From: Nephromyces sp. MM_2019
Taxonomy: Eukaryota > Apicomplexa > Aconoidasida > Nephromycida
NCBI GenBank assembly: GCA_015657535.1
Contig: JADHZB010001843.1
Coordinates: 4,252 to 35,613 of the forward strand
Reading direction: 5' to 3'
DNA length: 31,362 bases
Shown one piece after another: positions 21,253 to 31,272 of this stretch. Made by a program: the position numbers and the translations under genes. The notes under the pieces are model-generated. The model did no database searches. It saw only the letters and a program-made list of their open reading frames with translations, and was not told the origin of the DNA. Every line of letters begins with the position of its first letter. Position 1 is the stretch's first letter.

Positions 21253-23713
21253 TTTTCTTCCGCTGGATGCTTGCTAATTTTCTTGAAAACCATAGATGAA
21301 CGAGTAGTCACTATAGCTAGACCTCTTTATGCTCAAATTAGCAAACGTTTTTGCCGCTGATTTTAGCTGGTCACCGTACGAGATTTGAATGGATTTTTGC
21401 CTTCTTTTGAATGTCCGCTAATTATTTTGACTATAATAAGCATTATACCTTGACTTAAGATAACTGGGTATTTGCAGCAGCTCTCCAAGCTAATATTTGC
21501 CACTAGTTTGTGTATCTGAAAGCCAGCTGTTCGTGCAGCTTCATCCCCCAGGAATATATTGCTAAATTCACTAAATTTTGTCAGGACTGAAATTTAAGTA
21601 CAGAGCAACTTCACTTGAGTAAACGGCAATTTTTACTGCATCTGATTAAAATGGGAATAGTATAATGTAGGCTACTACGCAGATCAGCGGAAATTTCATT
21701 GATAGCCACGGAGCATTAATTCTGCTGATATGCAAAGAATACTTTTTTCCAATCATAAAAGCCTGCTGCTTTATAAGGACAAGACACGCACTTGAAACAA
21801 AATTGAAGGCACTGCGATTTTTCTTATATTTTTAAAAGAAGGAATAGTTGAACCTAAGAGCTTGAAATTCTTTTTATATGAAAACTTTGCTGACAAAAGG
21901 ATTTAATTTTAAGACGTATAATCAAAGAATTGCTTCCAAGCAAAATGGGTTGGTATACTATCTAGTGGCATCATCTAACGGCTTCTTAAACATAGGCGGC
22001 CATCAGGTGAAATTATACAAAATTTGAAATATATATTGGCCATTTAATATATTCCAGAGTGATTTGCAGGTATACAGGGAAAATTTGCGAATATTAAGGG
22101 AGGTTCTAGCTTGGTAAAACTTCATCGTAGCATGGTATAAGGAAAAATTACTGTGCTTTTAATTCACCTGATACTCTGCTTTTCATTCACCTATAAGCCA
22201 AAATAAAGACATTCTTACAGCTTTACAAACGAAATGTTTGCAGTACTTGAAAAATCAAAGTACGAGAATTTGCGGAGTGGGTAGGGGAGGACTATTTTTC
22301 GATTTAAAATAAAAAGATCACAGGAAGCAAGACAGCAGATCATGTAACACATTTGTCGTTTCAAGATTTGGGAAAGATTTCCTTTAAGTAACAAACTAGT
22401 AAATATGATGCGTTTATCCTTCCTAAACGACCAGAAGAATATGTATATGTTGCTATGTCTATGACTCAATGAGTAGTTTCTGCAAAGCAAAATTAATCAG
22501 TTCAAGCTGCCTAATATGCTAAATCAAAAACGTTTAAGAATGTAGAATCATTTTTCATGATTGATGACGACCTTCATTACAGAATAAACACACTGAAATA
22601 TTTTTCTATTTTTTAGGAAACTTGTATCCATTTCATCTTGCAGAAAATTCATCTTTTTGATAATCTGCCCCTGCTATCACGGTAGGGTACTGTTGAATTC
22701 CAAAAGCTAAGCTGTGCTTCCATCCGCCTAGAAGGCAGTGTGTGAAAAACTTCTCGGATGAAGCTCCAGCCTCTGTTTTTTACAATGATTTTTGGAGATT
22801 CCAATAAAAAAACAGCAGTTTGCTTCTCAGAGAAATCGAATATTTCTGCTGCGAACGCCTACATAACATCGAAAAAGCAACAAGCGCAAATTTGGTACCG
22901 AACAATATTTTTATTTCGTTTAGCTTTCTTGCCACAACTTCATCCATTTTTTTGCTGCGTATCAACATCTATTAATTACCAAAGTGAAACGCAAAGTCCT
23001 GGAGTATTATAAAGAAGTAGCAGGCCTGCTTGCTGATGAAGAAAAAAAACTGAAAATTGGACGAATTTGGAGCTCATCTAAGGAAGATTTTTTCGCATCA
23101 GAAAAGGTAATCCCACCTGTTCGATCCTGGGAGTGATATTATCAAGAGAGAGGCGAAATCAAATTAAAAAGCTCGCCAATGGCAGAATCACATATTGGCT
23201 GCCCTTTATCGTGCTGGTGTACGGAGTAATTTACAGGCAGAGAAGTTCTAAGCATCTTGTATTTAACCTTCAATATGGGCTGCCATCTGAAAAAACTTAG
23301 TAGGGTTATGGCTGCTTAATTGCAACAAATTAATCTGTGTGAAGTTGCCGTGGTTGCGCCCAAATAAGCCTCAATTACGCACATGTGCGCGAAATATTAA
23401 GCTTATTCAAAAAATTACGGCTAGCAACGTCTAGTGGTAAGCCAGAAGCTTATCGATATATTATGGACTCCGACAAACGAGAAGCGTATGCACACATTCC
23501 CAAGAAGAGGTTTATGTGCAAAAGCAAAACGTTCTTTGAAGCTCACGGAAAAACATACACAAATATTGAAGTCTTTATTTCCATTGCTGTCGTTCTACCT
23601 ATTACTATAGGTATTATTGATGTATCTCTCTCTGTTCTTTTCCAATCTCTTTTATCTCTGCTCTGGTGTCTATCTCTGCCTATGATTCTACTCTAGTGTT
23701 GTCTGTCTCTACT

Positions 23714-23820
23714 CTTTCTAGTATGTGTGATAATATCGCGCTGTTCTTCCTAGAGTTTGTGCTAATCACTTTTGTTCTTTCTAGTATGTGTGTGCTAATA
23801 TCGCGCTGCTCTTTCTAGTG
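23714..23820. repeat. About 63-base tandem repeat, under two copies
   Basis: Copies begin with CTTTCTAGTATGTGTG at 23714 and 23777 and share AATATCGCGCTG; a third start (CTTTCTAGTG) is at 23811. It sits in a pyrimidine-rich stretch (23620-23880) full of CTCTCT. Non-coding as far as I can see. Confidence 0.75.
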
Positions 23821-24076
23821 TTAACCAATCTCTCATATATTCCCTCTATCGCCTGTCTCTCTCTCTGATGCCTCTACTCTCTCCCAATAGAAAAAGCATA
23901 CCTATTTGCTTCCCTGGAATCATCATAAACAACACACAACCACCCTACTGCTCGCATATCACCCCAGCAGTGCAAAAACGTTATCTCTATTTTCTAGTGG
24001 CATCCATCGTCAAAGCGCTCAATCTTCAAGCATTTCAATCACAGGCCGATCCCACATAAAATATTTCTAAAAGTTC

Positions 24077-24200
24077 CACAAATCATCTTCATCTTCATCA
24101 GCTTCATCATCCTCATCTTCTTCCTAAGAATCTTGCTTTTCACAAATCATCTTCATCATCTTCATCCTCTTCATAAGCTTCATCTTCTAATAATCTTGTC
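24077..24200. repeat. 64-base tandem repeat upstream of RRP45
   Basis: Two diverged copies, each beginning CACAAATCATCTTCATC, start at 24077 and 24141. Both are built of CTTCATC units and end near AATCTTG. They lie within about 160 bases of the RRP45 start codon, so they are probably in its promoter or 5' leader. Confidence 0.75.
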
Positions 24201-24233
24201 TTATCTTCACTACTTTTCATCACTGACACACAC

Positions 24234-24362
24234 ATGATTTCTGCCCGCATAAACCATTCCTTTCTTTTATCTGGCCTGGCCGATGGGGTGAGGTTAGACG
24301 GGCGAAGCTTTGGGGAACGGAGGCGGTTATCTTTGCAGTTCAGCAGATATACCTACGGGCAG
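24234..24362 (+). CDS. RRP45: RRP45 exon 1 (43 codons)
   Basis: ATG at 24234, preceded by CACACAC. Encodes the N-terminal helix (NHSFLLSGLADGVRLDGR), the RLDGR motif and the first strand, ending YTYGQ at GTAAAG (24363). The next residues in the family (YG.C.VELGKT) are supplied by exon 2. Confidence 0.92.
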
Positions 24363-27300
24363 GTAAAGTATAGTAAATTGAATTTAACAAAAAATCTTCT
24401 ACATAATCAGCACATTACTAGCATTAGATGAAGCAGTTATTAGGCGTTTTTTTGATCGGTAATAATAACCTTAACACATACATATGGATCATCTATGGGG
24501 ATCACCTGTATGTGAAGCCCACGAATTTTTACTGTATCACAAGCTGCTCTTAATGGATAGCTTTCAGCTTTTAAAATGCTAGAAAAATGCATAGGGATAC
24601 TAAGTGAATATGTGAAAGTTGATTTTTCGCGCATTTTTATGGGGGTTTTCTCTTCGATGCTGGATTGTATAAGAATAGCAGGAAAATATGTTTCTAATGG
24701 GATTTAGTACATCTTTTAGGGGAAAAAAATTTGGAAAACTTAGACGATGTGAAGCTAGTTTTACCGCCACTTTTTAGAGTTTTTTAAAGCTAGGGCCATC
24801 ATGAATAATATGGGAATATCTTTGTTTGGAGTTGAGAAAAAAGAGCAGTTTTTTTGAAATGCTTAGGAAGCGGGAAAGAAACTGAAATTTCGTTAGTATT
24901 TCGCTTGTTTGATTGCGGAAGAGAGAGAATTAAAAAAAAGCAAAATTTTGTAGAGCAGTGGGAGTGTGCGACATTACCAGCTACTCTAGCTCTTGTATAT
25001 AGTTTTACAAAAGAAAGAGGGGAGCTTGTATGTGGGAGGGAGGGAGTTTTTATGCTGAAGGGAATTTCTGTGCCTAAAGAGGAAATTTCCTCCACAAAAC
25101 CAAATGTTGAGATTTTGGTATACATTATTCTAGTTTTGAAAATAACTTTTGAATTCGATACTTTTTTATATTTGATATAGAAATGATAGCAATTTTAAAT
25201 AGAAGAATTTACAGCCTTCTGTAGTATATATTTGGGGTAGTTGGACGCCCTCCTCATTTTTGAAAAAAACTATTGAAGATTTTTTTCTGCTATTTTCTTT
25301 GTTTTTTTTGAGGTATTCGAGGGTAAGAGGTAGCTTTTTCGCATAAGAGGCATGTATTTGTTATCACTTTGTAATTTATTAGCAGATGAAAGTAGATTAG
25401 CCCATTAAAACTGTTTTTTTCTGAATTTCTTCAAGAAATAGAGCTTTGTGTGTGTTTGGTTCATCAACTTCTGCAACTGAAAATCCTTAGTTTTTAGCCA
25501 AAAAATTATCGTATTTGATGCTTTTTTTGGGATTTTACCTTCACAGTTTGGATGGAATTTTTTCTTACCTTAAAGCCTAGTTTAGAATTTAGTAAGCATC
25601 CCTTCCTCTGGAGAAAGCTGCATATTGCTTAGAGCAGAAGCTAGCTTTTGTTGTAAACAATCTTGTGTGTTTCTGTAGACTTTATTTATGAGTGAGAAAA
25701 CTAGTAGAATTCAAGAACTCGCTTTTTTTGTGTAATTTTATTTGATTAGATTGATTTATTGTGGGAATTGTACAAATACTGGCTTTTTTATTGAAAATGA
25801 AAAGGATGAGCTAGGAGAGTAAAGATTATGCGACTATGGGCTTTTTTACTGATTAGCAAATACAAAAGTATCTAACTTTGAATAAGTGTAAATACATTGC
25901 ACTCAATTTTTTAGATTTTGAAAATTTTCTTCCTCTTCTTCTGGTTTTTTTTCTCCTATTTTTCTCCTGCTTTCTCTTCTTTTTTCATTTTTTCTCCTTT
26001 CTTCCTCTTCGTTTTCCTTCCCCTTCTTCTTCTTCTTCCTCTACGATTTAAAAACGTCTCATCACCCTCTTTTTTCCGCTATTTTTTAGGTTGAAGTTTC
26101 CTTGGGGGAAACAAAGTCTCTATGCATCATAGATAGTGAGATTGTTGAGCCTTATGTAGACTCACCTAATGAGGGGCTGATAAATTTCAGCGTCGATCTC
26201 TCCTCCTTGCCTAACTTCGAGTATAGCAGTGTCGCTGGTGAAGCAGTAGAGATCTCTCGGCTTATTGAGAGACTCCTGAAAGGAAGCAGAGCTTTAGACT
26301 TGGAATCTCTCTGTTTAGTTGGAGCAAAGAAGGTGATTGTGTGGGAAGCAGTGCTGTTGTGTGTTGGGGGGGTTTTTAGCTTCGGGGTGTGGTGTGGCAA
26401 AGGCAATTGTGTGTGTGCGTGGTGGTCGTTCTTTTGTGTGTGGGAGTGGTTAATTTTTTTCTGTGTGGAAGAGGTTAATTGTGTTGTGTGCTTGGGAGAG
26501 GTTATTTGTGTTTATTGCGTATCATTGGTGTGTGCGTGCATTAGGTATTGCTTTGTGTGTGTGATAGGCATCATTATTGCCTCTGCATTAGGTATCATTG
26601 GTGTGTGTGTTTATAAGGTATCATTGGTATCTACGTGTGTTAGACATCCCCCCCTGTTTGTGTGTGTGTATTATGAGGCTTGAATTTGACGAGCTCTTTA
26701 ACCTTATTTGAAACTGTAAAAGATGAAGTTTACCTAAGAAAACTTTGAGAACCCCTCATTTTATAGCATCTTCGAAGAAATCAGCTGGTTTGTTGATTTC
26801 TGCGTTAAAGAGGAGACAAAAATGTCAAAGATTTGCACTGCAAAGTCTGATTTTAGGGGGACTGTTGTGTGCATATCTACTCTTAGAGAGTGAGGGAGCG
26901 ATTGAGAGAGAAGGAGGGGGCGATTGAGAGAGAAAGAGGGGGCGATTGAGAGAGAAAGGCTTAGAGATAGAGAGATAAAGAGAGCGACTAGCAGCGAAAG
27001 AAGCAGAAAGAGAGAATAAGCTACAGAGAGATAAAGAGGGGGCAAGATAGAGTGTAAGAGAGCTAATAACCCAGGTAAGAGATATTGAGTGAGAAAAGTA
27101 GAGAATTGCATGTATATACACTCTGTAGGTATCTTTGTATTGCATAGGTGAAGGCTCAAGTTTTGAATGGTTTAAAGCTTAAATCACCTTGTTAATCTGC
27201 AAATTGATACGTTTGCTGGCTTTAAGCTCGTATGTACGTACACTCAAAGAAGTGTGTACCTTTTATATCTGATTGTTTAGGTATGGTCGATTCGTGTGGA

Positions 27301-27418
27301 AGTTCATGGAATAAACGATGCAGGCAATCTTCGTGATGCGTGTGCTTTGGCAGCGATTGCTGGCATTATGCATTTTAAGAGGAAGGTAAGAAGGCTGGGA
27401 GTGACAATCTTTGGGAGG

Positions 27419-27451
<33 letters not shown>

Positions 27452-29422
27452 TCATCAATTGCATTCACTAGAACCCTTTTGCATAATTTATTGAAATTTT
27501 TACTTTTTTACGTGTATTTACACTATCATACTCTTTGGACTTTCGAAGCTACTAGCCTGGAGTCATTTTTGCCTCCTCTTATAACTCTCCATTTCTCTTT
27601 TCTCTCTCAAAATCTCTCACTCTTTTCCTTCTATCCGTAGGAGGTGTTGATTGATGGAGATTCTGTTACTCCAATACCATACGAGGAGAGGGAGCCTCTG
27701 CCTCTATGGTTGGTGGAGGGGGTTGGAGGGGGGTGAAAGGGGGTGGAGGGGTTTGGAAGGGGGTGCAGGGAATATTGAAGTAAAAATCAAGTAGAAATAT
27801 GATAGGTACTGCCAGCCTCAAGGTTTTGTGAGATCGGCACGCACACTGAATACGCTTTTTACTATCAGTGGAGCCTTACCGTGCTACACCTCTAGCCTCA
27901 TTAACTATATCGGCATCGTTTAGGGCTGAAAAAAGACTAGAAAGATTACCTTCTTCTCTCTGTTATCTGGTTGAAGAGAAAAGGGGGAAGCACCAATCAA
28001 GAGGTTATCTCTCCCACACCCGGCAATTTTGTGTGTGTGCGTCGTGGTGTGGATGTGTGCGCCTGTGATGTGTGTGTTTCATTTTTTAACCTTTTCTGGA
28101 GACAAAAAACTACAGCACCCATAAATACCCTCATATCTCCTGCAGCCAGCTTACATGAATGTGTGTGTGTAACAATTGTTTGGCAGCATTCACCATGTGC
28201 CCATTCTCGTTACTCTGGCGCAAGTTGAAGGCTTTAGTGAAGTTCTAGTAGACGCTGAATTGATGGAAGAGTCGGTGATTTCTGGGCAGGTAGGTGTGTG
28301 TGTGTGTGTGTGTGTGTGTTATATATTGAAGAGTTAATGAGGCTTCTTGTGTGTGGAATGCATCGAAGTTGAGTCTTATTTTTATATGTGTGTGTGCGTT
28401 TATGCGTCTCTCTAAATGTTTAGCATTTTATAAAACTGTGAAGATATCGTGTTTGTGTGTGTGTTGGTGCATATAGATTGGGAGTAGGTGTGTAGAATGT
28501 AGGCTTAAGTTATTCCTCTTCATATGTTTGAAAAATGATATGCAAAATGAGATGACTCTCGTGGTGTTTAAGGTTTAAGCACTTACTGAAGAGCTTTTAA
28601 AGTGTAGGCACACACACATACACGCATACACGCACACACGTTTTGTTCTGATGAAGAGAAGGCTTTTCTTATTGAGTAAATCGGTTGAAGTGTGTGTTTA
28701 TGTAGATGAATGCATATTTGGGCCTGTGTGGTGACGTATTTATGCATGTGTGTGTGTCTGGGGGCAACTATATAGATTTGGGTGTCGGTTCATGTCTGTG
28801 TGTATAGTGTTGTAGATATGCATCTGTGTGCGCATTGTTGCTTGTATGTATGTGTCGATGCATGTATATATGGGTGTGTGTATCGATGTATGTGTGTGTG
28901 CCTCAAAGTATATGTGTGTGATATCCAGTGTGTGTATTTGTTATGTTTGAATATACTAGATTAGCATGGCTTTCAACCAGCACGGAGAGCTGTGTGGAAT
29001 CTACAAGCCTGGAGGCCTTCTTCTTACGTTTGATGATATTCACAACTGCTCTGAGGTAATTTGTGTGTGAAAGATGAAGAGGGGAAATTTGGAGTGTGTG
29101 TGTGCTTCTTCAACCGTCAGAGTAGTGTTTGTGCTAGACTTTGTTATCTTCAGAGTGATGCTTGTATTCAAGGCATGGGATGAGTTCTTCCACACATTTG
29201 CAGTGAAAATTTAGTGTGAGAATTTCGGTTTTGTGTATGCACGTGTGTGCGAGATAAGATAATGCAGTCTGCTTTAGTTGTCTTATTCTGTGCAGTATGT
29301 TTAAGAGGGGAAGCTGAGACTTTGTGTGTGTTTTTTGTCACGTTATAGACGCAGCCTATTGTAAGATCCGGTGTGTTGTAAGTTGCGTGTGTGTGTGCTA
29401 TTACTGCATGATATAGCTTTTT

Positions 29423-29492
<70 letters not shown>

Positions 29493-30433
29493 TATCTATA
29501 TGTGTGTGCTTATCTATATGTGTGTGCTGGCATCTCTATGTTCTAATATCTGTGTGTATACTGATCTTTTTGTGTGTGCTAATCTGTATTTGTGTACTTC
29601 CTTTCGCTTTGTTTCGCCTAAAAGTTGAGTTTTTTCCGTTTGAAGACAAAGTATTATATTTTACTGTTTGTGGTAGCTAACGGGATAGTTTTTTCTTCAT
29701 GAAATAGTTTTGAAAATGTTTCGCACACACAATATATGATAGGCAATTTTGCACTTAATGTACTTGAGGAAATGTATGAAGAAGATATACTCTCTCTTTT
29801 TCTTGATTAGAAGATTTTATTTTCTTGAAGACGTAAATCCCCTGTTTTTGCCTCCATTTTTGGCTGTTTTTCATGTATTGCGTTCGTCTTCAGCCAGTAC
29901 TTGAGGGTGTGCTCTATTGGTATGAGTCTGCATATGCTGATAGACAATACTTCTGCTCTGTTATTGCATATTTTTCATATTTTTTTCGCGTTTTTTTTGC
30001 ATTTTCTTTGTGTTTGTCTCTATTTTGCATCGGTTGTGTTGCTTCTTGGTGTTTTTATTGCGATTTTCCCACTTTTATTGCTTCTTCTTCATCCTTTTCT
30101 CGCCCTCTTTGCTATTATTTCTCTTTCTCTTCTCCTAGTATTCTCTCAATTTTAGGATTTCTTCCTCTTCCTCGTCTTTGTCCAAAATTATAATCTTTTT
30201 CTCACTTTATTTTCGAATTTCCTGCTTAAAAGCTTGGTATTTTTCGTCGAATTTTCCCCCAAAAACTGCTGTTATGTATGTGATACTGAGCAGCTTCTTT
30301 ATCTAATGCCTGCTTTTTGTGTCTTCAGATTGCAAAGAGAGTCTCAATGTCTTACTTTGAAGCTCTTCAAGAGGCGCTTAAGCATGACAACGAGGCTCGT
30401 ATGCTAGCTAGGAAGAATTTGCATCAAAAGTAG
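24234..30433 (+). CDS. RRP45: Exosome complex component RRP45 (EXOSC9-like), 7 exons
   Basis: Joining 24234-24362, 26090-26332, 27281-27385, 27641-27708, 28187-28289, 28960-29055 and 30329-30433 gives 282 residues and TAG, with every junction in matching phase (0,0,0,2,0,0). The protein is one of six RNase PH-fold subunits of the eukaryotic exosome ring, which processes and degrades RNA in nucleus and cytoplasm; the ring subunits are catalytically inactive in most eukaryotes. Landmarks in order: RLDGR (residues 20-24), SPNEGL, RALDLESLCLVG, VWSIRVEVHGINDAGN, EREPLPLCIHHVPI, VLVDAELMEES, KPGGLLLTF, and a helical C-terminus. The order matches human EXOSC9 throughout. It stops soon after the RNase PH fold and lacks the long acidic C-terminal extension of the human protein. 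Introns take up about 86% of the gene. Confidence 0.93.
26090..26332 (+). CDS. RRP45: RRP45 exon 2 (81 codons)
   Basis: The acceptor is a long pyrimidine tract ending CTATTTTTTAG. Encodes VEVSLGETKSLCIIDSEIV, then SPNEGLINFSVDLSSL and the SRALDLESLCLVGAKK helix and strand. Ends at GTGATT in phase 0. Reading beyond it gives a spurious TG-derived Cys/Val tail. Confidence 0.95.
26333..27280 (+). other. RRP45 intron 2: TG-rich then GA-rich
   Basis: The first 340 bases are rich in TGTG; the middle (26881-27060) is a purine tract of GAGAGA type. Both make long false frames (Cys/Val on plus, Leu/Ser on minus). Ends GATTGTTTAG. Confidence 0.85.
26899..26957. repeat. 22-base GA-rich tandem repeat, about 2.7 copies
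   Basis: CGATTGAGAGAGAA begins at 26899, 26921 and 26943, each followed by a G-rich spacer, so the period is 22 bases. It lies inside RRP45 intron 2 and grades into looser GAGA sequence up to about 27060. Confidence 0.85.
27281..27385 (+). CDS. RRP45: RRP45 exon 3 (35 codons)
   Basis: Encodes VWSIRVEVHGINDAGNLRDA then ALAAIAGIMHFKRK, matching the VWQIRV.LH..N.DGN..DAA segment of EXOSC9. Phase 0 at both ends; donor GTAAGA. Confidence 0.96.
27423..27450. repeat. (TG)14 in RRP45 intron 3
   Basis: A pure TG run starting about 37 bases after the donor of exon 3, so the pre-mRNA carries (UG)14 here. Confidence 0.95.
27641..27708 (+). CDS. RRP45: RRP45 exon 4 (68 bases)
   Basis: After CTATCCGTAG, encodes EVLIDGDSVTPIPYEEREPL then PL, and ends TG|GTTGGT in phase 2. 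The split codon is completed by the C that opens exon 5, giving EREPLPLCIHHVP against human ERDPVPLSIHHMP. The intron that follows begins with a G-rich stretch. Confidence 0.92.
28187..28289 (+). CDS. RRP45: RRP45 exon 5 (103 bases)
   Basis: After TTGTTTGGCAG, encodes IHHVPILVTLAQVEGFSEVL then VDAELMEESVISGQ, the second-domain strands of the RNase PH fold. Donor GTAGGT in phase 0, immediately followed by a (GT)n run. Confidence 0.93.
28294..28319. repeat. (GT)13 directly after the exon 5 donor
   Basis: The tract begins only four bases into RRP45 intron 5, so the 5' splice site merges into the repeat. Confidence 0.95.
28960..29055 (+). CDS. RRP45: RRP45 exon 6 (32 codons)
   Basis: Acceptor GAATATACTAG; phase 0. 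Encodes ISMAFNQHGELCGIYKPGGL then LLTFDDIHNCSE, matching the AMN..REICTIQSSGGI segment of EXOSC9. A nearer AG (GATTAG) four bases on would break the frame. Donor GTAATT. Confidence 0.94.
29425..29490. repeat. (TG)33 in RRP45 intron 6
   Basis: A pure 66-base TG tract, then a few degenerate TGTGTGCTTATCTATA units up to about 29600. Confidence 0.97.
30329..30433 (+). CDS. RRP45: RRP45 exon 7 and stop (34 codons + TAG)
   Basis: After TTTGTGTCTTCAG, phase 0, encodes IAKRVSMSYFEALQEALKHD then NEARMLARKNLHQK and TAG. It corresponds to the closing helix of the RNase PH fold (IAGVKVAEITELILKALE in human). No acidic tail follows. Confidence 0.94.
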   Translation: MAKRVSMSYFEALQEALKHDNEARMLARKNLHQK

Positions 30434-30611
30434 GCGTTTGTTTGTGTGTATGTCAAACTCTCTGTTTCATCCATTGTGTGTGTAGTTTTCCTGAACGTAT
30501 TTACATATTATGCTTTCATTGCTCAATTATGTGTGTAGCTATTTTTTTCGTCTAGTGATATCGTATGCTTTTCAATCGGTTTTGTTTTCGTTAGTGTGTT
30601 TTTTGTTTTTA

Positions 30612-30960
30612 TGTGTGTGTGCGTATTGATGTGTGTGTGTGTGTGTGTGCTGTTAATTCTGCATGTGCTAATCTACGTGATCTTTGGTGGGTGCGTTTAT
30701 ATGTGTGTGTACGTATTGATGTGTGTGTGTGTGTGTGCTGTTAATTCTGCATGTGCTAATCTACGTGATCTTTGGTGGGTGCGTTTATATGTGTGTGTGC
30801 GTATTGATGTGTGTGTGTGTGTGTGTGCTGTTAATTCTGCATGTGCTAATCTACGTGATCTTTGGTGGGTGCGTTTATATGTGTGTTTGTGTGTGTGTAC
30901 GTATTGATGTGTATGTGTGTGTGTGTGCTGTTGATTCTGTATGTGTTTTTCATGGTGGGT
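30612..30960. repeat. 88-90-base minisatellite, three copies and a decayed fourth
   Basis: The core CTGTTAATTCTGC recurs at 30650, 30738 and 30828, each followed by ATGTGCTAATCTACGTGATC and a GGTGGGTGCGTTTATAT segment, with (TG)n of varying length between. A fourth, altered copy (CTGTTGATTCTG) is at 30928. The three good copies are almost identical outside the TG tracts. Confidence 0.95.
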
Positions 30961-31271
30961 GCTTTCATACGTGTGTGCGTGTGCTAATCCCTGCGTTTTT
31001 TATTGCTTTCTATGGGTGTTTGTATCTCTGTGCTTTATTTTTGTTGGGAGCATTTAACTTTGTGTGCATGTTTGTGCCATCTCTATTATACTATACATTT
31101 ACACTTTTTTCCGAATAAATCTTGAGAAAACTCCTTTCTGCCGTGTGTGTGTGTGTGTGTGGTTGTTTCACATGAAGATGTACGCTTTAAGCTGTAGATA
31201 GATGTATCTACATAACGTGTATTCTTCTCAAATCGGTGGTGATAAGCATAATCTAAAAGAATGAAGCTCAA

Positions 31272-31272
<1 letters not shown>

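Larger units (their letters stand above)
19371..24233. other. Intergenic region upstream of RRP45; unconfirmed exon-like fragments
   Basis: Nearly 4.9 kb of fairly balanced composition with no long frame. Plus-strand fragments that look protein-like include 19543-19602 joined to 19647-19727 (phase 0 across a 44-base gap), 20410-20530, about 22924-23105 ending at a GTAATC donor, and 23340-23600. Mutual phasing and homology are lacking, and a comparable fragment inside an RRP45 intron proved false, so I do not call a gene. The last 600 bases are pyrimidine-rich and hold two tandem repeats. Confidence 0.5.

Noticed and set aside
23110..23135. GTTCGATCC, resembling a tRNA T-loop
   Set aside because: The flanking bases do not form a T-stem, and there is no acceptor stem or anticodon arm at the right distance.
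24799..25180. 108-codon frames on both strands within RRP45 intron 1
   Set aside because: They overlap each other, lack ATG starts or homology, and one frame of this length is expected by chance in six frames of a window this size and composition. No RRP45 residues are missing there.
26333..26683. C-terminal Cys/Val/Trp-rich extension of RRP45 exon 2
   Set aside because: It is intron read-through: the family alignment stops exactly at the GTGATT donor and resumes at 27281.
26761..27159. Leu/Ser-rich minus-strand frames over 100 codons
   Set aside because: They are the complement of the GAGAGA tract in RRP45 intron 2; low complexity and no start context.
27867..28068. Open stretch after CTATCAG in RRP45 intron 4 reading EPYRATPLASLTISASFRAE, at first taken as RRP45 exon 5
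   Set aside because: The phase does not match exon 4, and the exon at 28187 matches the family exactly (IHHVPI) and fits in phase. It is a useful warning that exon-like fragments arise by chance in this DNA.
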